Assembly: GCA_964542855.1 (NCBI GenBank)
Contig: CAZIWJ010000048.1
Coordinates: 1-18,430, forward strand
Direction of reading: 5' to 3'
DNA length: 18,430 bases
Origin: CAZIWJ01 sp964542855
GTDB taxonomy: Bacteria > Bacteroidota > Bacteroidia > Cytophagales > Cyclobacteriaceae
Below, piece after piece: positions 14,823 to 18,430 of this stretch (positions are counted from its first letter, which is position 1; each line of letters opens with the position of its first letter). The notes below the pieces were generated by a model that saw only the letters and a list, made by a program, of their open reading frames with translations, had not been told where the DNA came from and made no database searches. Both the position numbers and the translations under genes were made by a program.

Positions 14823-16058
14823 TTACTGACACGATGAATTTACTTCACCCGGAGTGCCGTAATCGCCGGTGTTATATATTGCGGTAGCCTCGCACCAATA
14901 AATACCCTGTTGATAATTAACGTACGATGAACGATCCAGGCTAAGAGCTACGCCAGCCGGTGGAATGGTAAAAGTACCGTAATCAACTGTACTGATAGTT
15001 TCATTACCAGCTATGGTAATAATATCGCCGGAGTTATTTAAGCCGGTTGACATAACAATATCGACGACCGGCACAGCATTTTCACTATTGGCCAGTACAA
15101 GGTATCCATTACCGTAAAGTAAAAAGCTTGAATCGAAAGTATACGAACTGGGTGGAATGTTAATCGTAATGCCCTGCATATCAATTGCCTGACTGCCAGG
15201 ATTATGAATTTCCAGCCACTCTCCCTCCGAATCACTTAATGCATCTGGGTTTGCCATAATTTCAGTAACAATGATGTCGTGAGGAACCAGCTCATCAATG
15301 GTTTTAACAGGCTGATCCTCTACCACCAGCTCATTCACTACAAGGGAATCGTTTACCGTAATGGCAAGTCCTGCACGGCCCTGATCAGCAGCATCAGCAT
15401 TAATGGTTAGCTGGTAATGATGGCGCGGCAGGGGAGAAGGTATTTTACCGAAAAGTACGTGTTCCTTTGTTTGCCCATTTTCTTCGTAATTCATCCTGGC
15501 TTCTACTGAAATATCCTGTCCCGACGCAAAGAAAACAGATCGGCTTTCGTTTACATCAAGCAGCAGAGATGTATCTACTGTAGATAAAGTTGTAGTAATG
15601 TTCGTGTAATTTTGCCGGGTGTTCTCGGTGTAATTCAAACTTACCTTACTATTAGCAATATTACATTCCAGGTTAACCGCCCTTTCCTGTCCGTTTTCAA
15701 TACTGAACAAACCGGATTGCCCCCGGTAGTAGGGGCTTTCAAAAGCTGCCGTTTTCAGGTTATTAGAGTGAGCCACTACGTAGTATTCGCCTACCGGTAA
15801 GCTAAGTGAAGCCGGCATATCGGCCAGTGCGTCATAGTGAACCGCAACGTCATTGGCAGCGGTGTAAAAGGTAACGCTAAATTGAGAAATATCGGCAGCC
15901 AGCTGACGGGCATTTTTCATTTGCTGGTTAACCTGAAGGGTAAGCTTCAGTGAACCCAGGTTTTCTGTAAAGTTGGTAGGCATGCCCTCCTGACTACAGG
16001 AGGACATGAACCAAGCAATCACCACGAAAAATAAAAAGTGTAAATGGGAAGTGAGCAT
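14823..16058 (-). CDS. Surface-type lipoprotein: DUF4493-like domain plus lamin-tail domain
   Basis: The 411-residue protein starts with a short lipoprotein signal (hydrophobic segment 7-18, then SSC with C21 lipidated) followed by SQEG. Residues about 33-225 resemble DUF4493, a fimbrillin-like beta domain of Bacteroidota lipoproteins: LKLTLQVN, ISQFSVTFYTA, SLPVGEYYVVAHSN, FESPYYRGQSGLFSI and LPRHHYQLTINAD. Residues about 260-400 resemble a lamin-tail (LTD) domain: DIIVTEIMANP, EGEWLEIHNPG, NGYLVLAN, NNSGDIITI and a proline-glycine rich end. The LTD fold is common in secreted Bacteroidota proteins and may bind partners or cell-surface polymers. Specific function is unknown. The acidic residue after the lipidated cysteine could be an export signal, but that is tentative. 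It is monocistronic and divergent from the LytTR regulator. Confidence 0.8.
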   Translation of the reverse strand: MLTSHLHFLFFVVIAWFMSSCSQEGMPTNFTENLGSLKLTLQVNQQMKNARQLAADISQFSVTFYTAANDVAVHYDALADMPASLSLPVGEYYVVAHSNNLKTAAFESPYYRGQSGLFSIENGQERAVNLECNIANSKVSLNYTENTRQNYTNITTTLSTVDTSLLLDVNESRSVFFASGQDISVEARMNYEENGQTKEHVLFGKIPSPLPRHHYQLTINADAADQGRAGLAITVNDSLVVNELVVEDQPVKTIDELVPHDIIVTEIMANPDALSDSEGEWLEIHNPGSQAIDMQGITINIPPSSYTFDSSFLLYGNGYLVLANSENAVPVVDIVMSTGLNNSGDIITIAGNETISTVDYGTFTIPPAGVALSLDRSSYVNYQQGIYWCEATAIYNTGDYGTPGEVNSSCQ

Positions 16059-16130
16059 GTGTTTGTTGATTAGTACACTACAAACCTGCGAAAAAAAAAC
16101 TAGTGATACCCTCCCCGTTTTGTACGTGGT

Positions 16131-16179
16131 ATGAAATCAACAACAGCCTGTAGATTTCATTTTATGAACGGTGATTTCA
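16131..16179. repeat. Three-copy GATTTCA repeat cluster upstream of the lipoprotein gene
   Basis: ATGAAATC (16131-16138) and GATTTCAT (16153-16160) are a perfect 8-bp inverted repeat with a 14-bp spacer. A further direct copy of GATTTCA starts at 16173, exactly 20 bp after the second. Two-turn spacing is typical of paired regulator sites. The cluster lies 45-100 bp upstream of the candidate lipoprotein promoter box. Confidence 0.35.
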
Positions 16180-16310
16180 ATTGTTTCAGAAAAGGCCCTT
16201 CCGGGTTGGTTTGCGCGCGGATGCTGACATTATTTACTAACTACCCTTGTTCTGGGCAGTGTAAAGTGGAAACTGGATGGTATTAGCTCAGATCATTTCC
16301 TGCTAACCGA

Positions 16311-16343
16311 TCGTTCGATGTGTTTTTTTCCCGAACGAACGTT
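16311..16343. promoter_or_regulatory. Candidate LytTR-type binding sequences
   Basis: TCGTTCG (16311-16317) and CGAACGA (16332-16338) form a perfect inverted repeat whose arms are 21 bp apart start to start. On the minus strand, 16335-16343 reads AACGTTCGT, which fits the published LytTR-domain consensus of the form [TA][AC][CA]GTTN[AG][TG]. It lies about 65 bp before the start of a LytTR regulator gene, so autoregulation is plausible. Confidence 0.35.
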
Positions 16344-16407
16344 GAATGCAGGTGCAGTTAGTGTGGAACCCGCATAAAGTTAGTTTTACCGTTAATAAAA
16401 AAGATAT

Positions 16408-17148
16408 ATGACCCCGATCACTACCCTCATTATTGACGATGAGCCATTTGGCAGAACAGCTTTAGCCGCTATTATTAAAGAACACTTTCCCGAGTTAACT
16501 TTGCTGGGTACAGCTTCCGATGCCCCGGAAGCCCTCAGGTTAATTAACCAGTACGAGCCCGAACTGGTATTTCTTGATATACAGCTTCCTGCCATGAATG
16601 CCTTCGACATGCTAAAACAGTGTAAAATGGCATTTTATTTAGTTTTTGTTACCGGCGATAATTCGTTTGCTGCTCAGTCGTACCAGTGTGGGGCAGTGGG
16701 CTATATCCTTAAACCTGTTAGCTTACAAGAAGTAAACCGGGTAATACAAAAGGTAAAGATTCAACGTAAAATTGATCAGGTAGCTCAGCCCCTTACTAGC
16801 TATAGAAGCGGGCAACTACCTGTTCGGAAAATTTCTTTTCCCAGTGCGGAAGGGTTACAATTACTGAATCCGGATCGGATTATTCGTTGCGAATCCGATG
16901 GAAGTTATGTGCATGTTTTCATGGAAGGCGGGGCATGTATTATGTTGTCGCGCAACCTGAAAAACATAGAGGCAAAAATTCACGACTTTAATTTTTTCCG
17001 TTCTCACCACTCTCACCTGGTAAACCTGAATGCTGTGGAGCAATACATTAAAGTGGATGGTTGTTTCCTGGTAATGAGCGACGGGAGCCAGGTTCCGGTG
17101 GCCAGGAATCGCAGAAATGCACTCATGGCTCGTTTAAATAACTCGTAA
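16408..17148 (+). CDS. LytTR-family response regulator
   Basis: The 246-residue protein has a receiver domain (about 4-120) joined to a LytTR DNA-binding domain (about 140-243). Receiver residues are intact: acidic pair D10/D11, phospho-acceptor D57 in LVFLDIQLP, T82 in FVTG, and K102 in YILKP. The LytTR part carries RIIRCESDGSYVHVFM, LSRNLKNIEAKI, FFRSHHSHLVNL and the closing VPVARNRR. Such regulators usually pair with a membrane histidine kinase of the LytS/YehU type, but none is seen in this window. It is followed after 47 nt by a beta-glucosidase gene on the same strand, so a role in polysaccharide use could be guessed, but nothing proves it. A LytTR-like site lies about 65 bp upstream. 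Confidence 0.93.
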   Translation: MTPITTLIIDDEPFGRTALAAIIKEHFPELTLLGTASDAPEALRLINQYEPELVFLDIQLPAMNAFDMLKQCKMAFYLVFVTGDNSFAAQSYQCGAVGYILKPVSLQEVNRVIQKVKIQRKIDQVAQPLTSYRSGQLPVRKISFPSAEGLQLLNPDRIIRCESDGSYVHVFMEGGACIMLSRNLKNIEAKIHDFNFFRSHHSHLVNLNAVEQYIKVDGCFLVMSDGSQVPVARNRRNALMARLNNS

Positions 17149-17195
17149 TTACACTTTTTTTTTACCTTTACGCATCGAGTAATAAATGCGCACTC

Positions 17196-18430
17196 ATGAA
17201 AAAGAAAATTCATTTTCTACTACTACTGATACTAACTACTTTGTCGTATTCTCTCAAAGCCCAAACTAACTATTCTGAACAAATTGAAGAACTGCTGGGT
17301 AAAATGACGCTAGAGGAAAAAGTTGGTCAGATGAACCAGTATAACGGTTTTTTCGAAGCTACCGGGCCGGCTCCGAGCGAGGGAGATGCAAAAATGAAAT
17401 ATGATCACCTGAAGCAGGGGTTGGTTGGATCTGTTTTGAATGTGCGTGGACACAAAGAAGTGCGGAAACTTCAGGAACTGGTGGTTAATGAATCGAGGTT
17501 GGGTATTCCTCTTATTTTTGGTCTTGACGTAATTCACGGACATAAAACACTGGCTCCCATCCCATTGGCTGAAGTAGCCAGTTGGGACCTGGAGGCCATA
17601 GAACAATCGGCCCGGATGGCTGCCACTGAAGCTTCGGCCGTGGGAATTAACTGGACTTTTGCCCCAATGGTTGATATTTCCCGTGATGCACGATGGGGCC
17701 GGGTAATGGAAGGAGCCGGGGAAGATCCTTTCCTGGGTAGTAAAGTTGCCGTAGCCCGGGTTAAAGGTTTCCAGGGTAACGACCTTGCCGCTAACAATAC
17801 TATTGCGGCCTGCGCCAAGCACTTTGCCGGTTACGGTTTTGCCGAGGCCGGAAGAGATTACAATACGGTAGACATTGGAACCACTACGCTGTGGAATGTT
17901 GTCTTTCCACCTTTTATCGCTGCGGTTGAAGCAGACGTGAAAACAGTAATGAATGCTTTTAATATATTAAATGGCATACCCGCCACCGGGAATGAGTTTT
18001 TACAGCGCAATATACTGAAGGAAAAGTGGGGGTTTGATGGCTTCATTATTTCCGATTGGGCATCTGGAAAAGAAATGATTCCTCATGGCTATGCCGCAGA
18101 CCTTGAAGAAGTAGCTATGATTGCTGCTAATGCCGGCTCAGACATGGATATGGAGTCGTACGCATACGTTAACCACCTGGCCAACCTGGTGAAAGCAGGA
18201 AAAGTAGAGGAATCAGTGGTAGATAATGCAGTAAGGCGTATACTGCAGGTGAAGTTTGAATTGGGGTTATTCGATGATCCTTATAAGTATTGCAGTGCCG
18301 AACGGGAAGAAGACCTGCTCTACAATAAAGCACACATGGAAGGTGCCCTTGATATGGCAAAAAAATCCATGGTACTGCTTAAAAACGAAAACGAATTACT
18401 TCCTCTCGATAAGAAACAGGAAGGCGTACT
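17196..18430 (+). CDS. bglX: Secreted glycoside hydrolase family 3 beta-glucosidase, 5' part (cut by window edge)
   Basis: The frame starts at ATG 17196 and stays open to the window end (411 codons). A signal peptide (MKKKIHFLLLLILTTLSYSLKA, cleavage near residue 22) predicts export. The family 3 (beta/alpha)8 domain is evident: ELLGKMTLEEKVGQMNQYNG, LIFGLDVIHG (with D111), NWTFAPMVDISRDARWGRVMEG, CAKHFAGYGF (K208, H209), and the nucleophile D287 in IISDWASG. The last visible part (AKKSMVLLKNENELLPL) begins the second domain that carries the acid/base residue, which lies beyond the edge. The best match in style is BglX, which releases glucose from beta-linked oligosaccharides. No SusC/SusD pair is visible upstream. 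A near -7 box (TACCTTTA, 17163-17170) lies in the 47-bp gap after the regulator. Confidence 0.93.
   Translation, partial: MKKKIHFLLLLILTTLSYSLKAQTNYSEQIEELLGKMTLEEKVGQMNQYNGFFEATGPAPSEGDAKMKYDHLKQGLVGSVLNVRGHKEVRKLQELVVNESRLGIPLIFGLDVIHGHKTLAPIPLAEVASWDLEAIEQSARMAATEASAVGINWTFAPMVDISRDARWGRVMEGAGEDPFLGSKVAVARVKGFQGNDLAANNTIAACAKHFAGYGFAEAGRDYNTVDIGTTTLWNVVFPPFIAAVEADVKTVMNAFNILNGIPATGNEFLQRNILKEKWGFDGFIISDWASGKEMIPHGYAADLEEVAMIAANAGSDMDMESYAYVNHLANLVKAGKVEESVVDNAVRRILQVKFELGLFDDPYKYCSAEREEDLLYNKAHMEGALDMAKKSMVLLKNENELLPLDKKQEGV

Larger units (their letters stand above)
16059..16407. promoter_or_regulatory. 349-bp divergent regulatory gap with several repeats
   Basis: No convincing gene is present. 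Notable elements are a near -7 box for the lipoprotein on the minus strand (CAGGTTTG, plus coordinates 16081-16088) beside a nine-A tract (16091-16099), the GATTTCA repeats at 16131-16179, the TCGTTCG/CGAACGA dyad and LytTR-like sequence at 16311-16343, and a near -7 box for the regulator (TAGTTTTA, 16381-16388). A 40-codon plus-strand frame (16164-16286) is most likely chance. Confidence 0.55.

Noticed and set aside
16164..16286. 40-codon plus-strand frame with four cysteines in the gap before the LytTR gene
   Set aside because: It overlaps the GATTTCA repeat cluster, has no recognised family and no supporting promoter or conserved start; a frame of this length is expected by chance.
17310..17822. 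170-codon minus-strand frame opposite the beta-glucosidase
   Set aside because: The plus strand carries all family 3 motifs through this stretch; the opposite frame has no recognisable feature.

Overview
The window looks like chromosomal DNA from a member of the Bacteroidota, probably a Cytophagales-type lineage. Supporting signs are a type IX secretion (gliding-associated) C-terminal sorting domain, a DUF4493-like plus lamin-tail lipoprotein, promoters of the TAnnTTTG type, a consistent absence of Shine-Dalgarno sequences before start codons, and a moderate GC content. It carries 17 complete protein genes and one gene cut off by the right edge. I saw no rRNA, tRNA, insertion sequence, CRISPR array or phage gene.

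Layout. (1) 1-262 holds no convincing gene. (2) 263-3215, minus strand: a compact cluster transcribed as arginine deiminase, then a CtlX-type citrulline hydrolase, then a MarR regulator. Together these predict arginine to citrulline to ornithine. (3) 3312-7208, plus strand: trpC-trpF-trpB-trpA followed by a small hot-dog thioesterase. This is the second half of tryptophan synthesis; trpE, trpG and trpD are absent. Clusters 2 and 3 diverge from a 96-bp gap in which two perfect -7 boxes lie back to back and overlap by two bases. (4) 7345-7875: msrA on the minus strand, convergent with the trp cluster. (5) 8016-12565, plus strand: hisS, a secreted PKD-like protein with a type IX sorting domain, a YbaB/EbfC nucleoid protein, and an overlapping family 2 glycosyltransferase. 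(6) 12562-12780: a small PspC-domain membrane protein on the minus strand. (7) 12908-14716: a lipoprotein with an OmpA-like motif and TPR-like helices, with codon choice suggesting high expression, ended by a strong bidirectional terminator. (8) 14823-16058, minus strand: a DUF4493-like/lamin-tail lipoprotein. (9) A 349-bp regulatory gap, then a LytTR response regulator (16408-17148) and the first 411 codons of a secreted family 3 beta-glucosidase running off the window.

Most of the window is core metabolism and translation, interleaved with envelope genes that are lineage-typical. The parts most worth a second look are the arginine/citrulline module with its own MarR regulator, the overlapping divergent promoter joining it to the trp genes, the OmpA-like/TPR lipoprotein, the DUF4493-like/lamin-tail fusion, and the repeats in the gap between that fusion and the LytTR regulator. 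Nothing seen here amounts to a clear, wholly new system.
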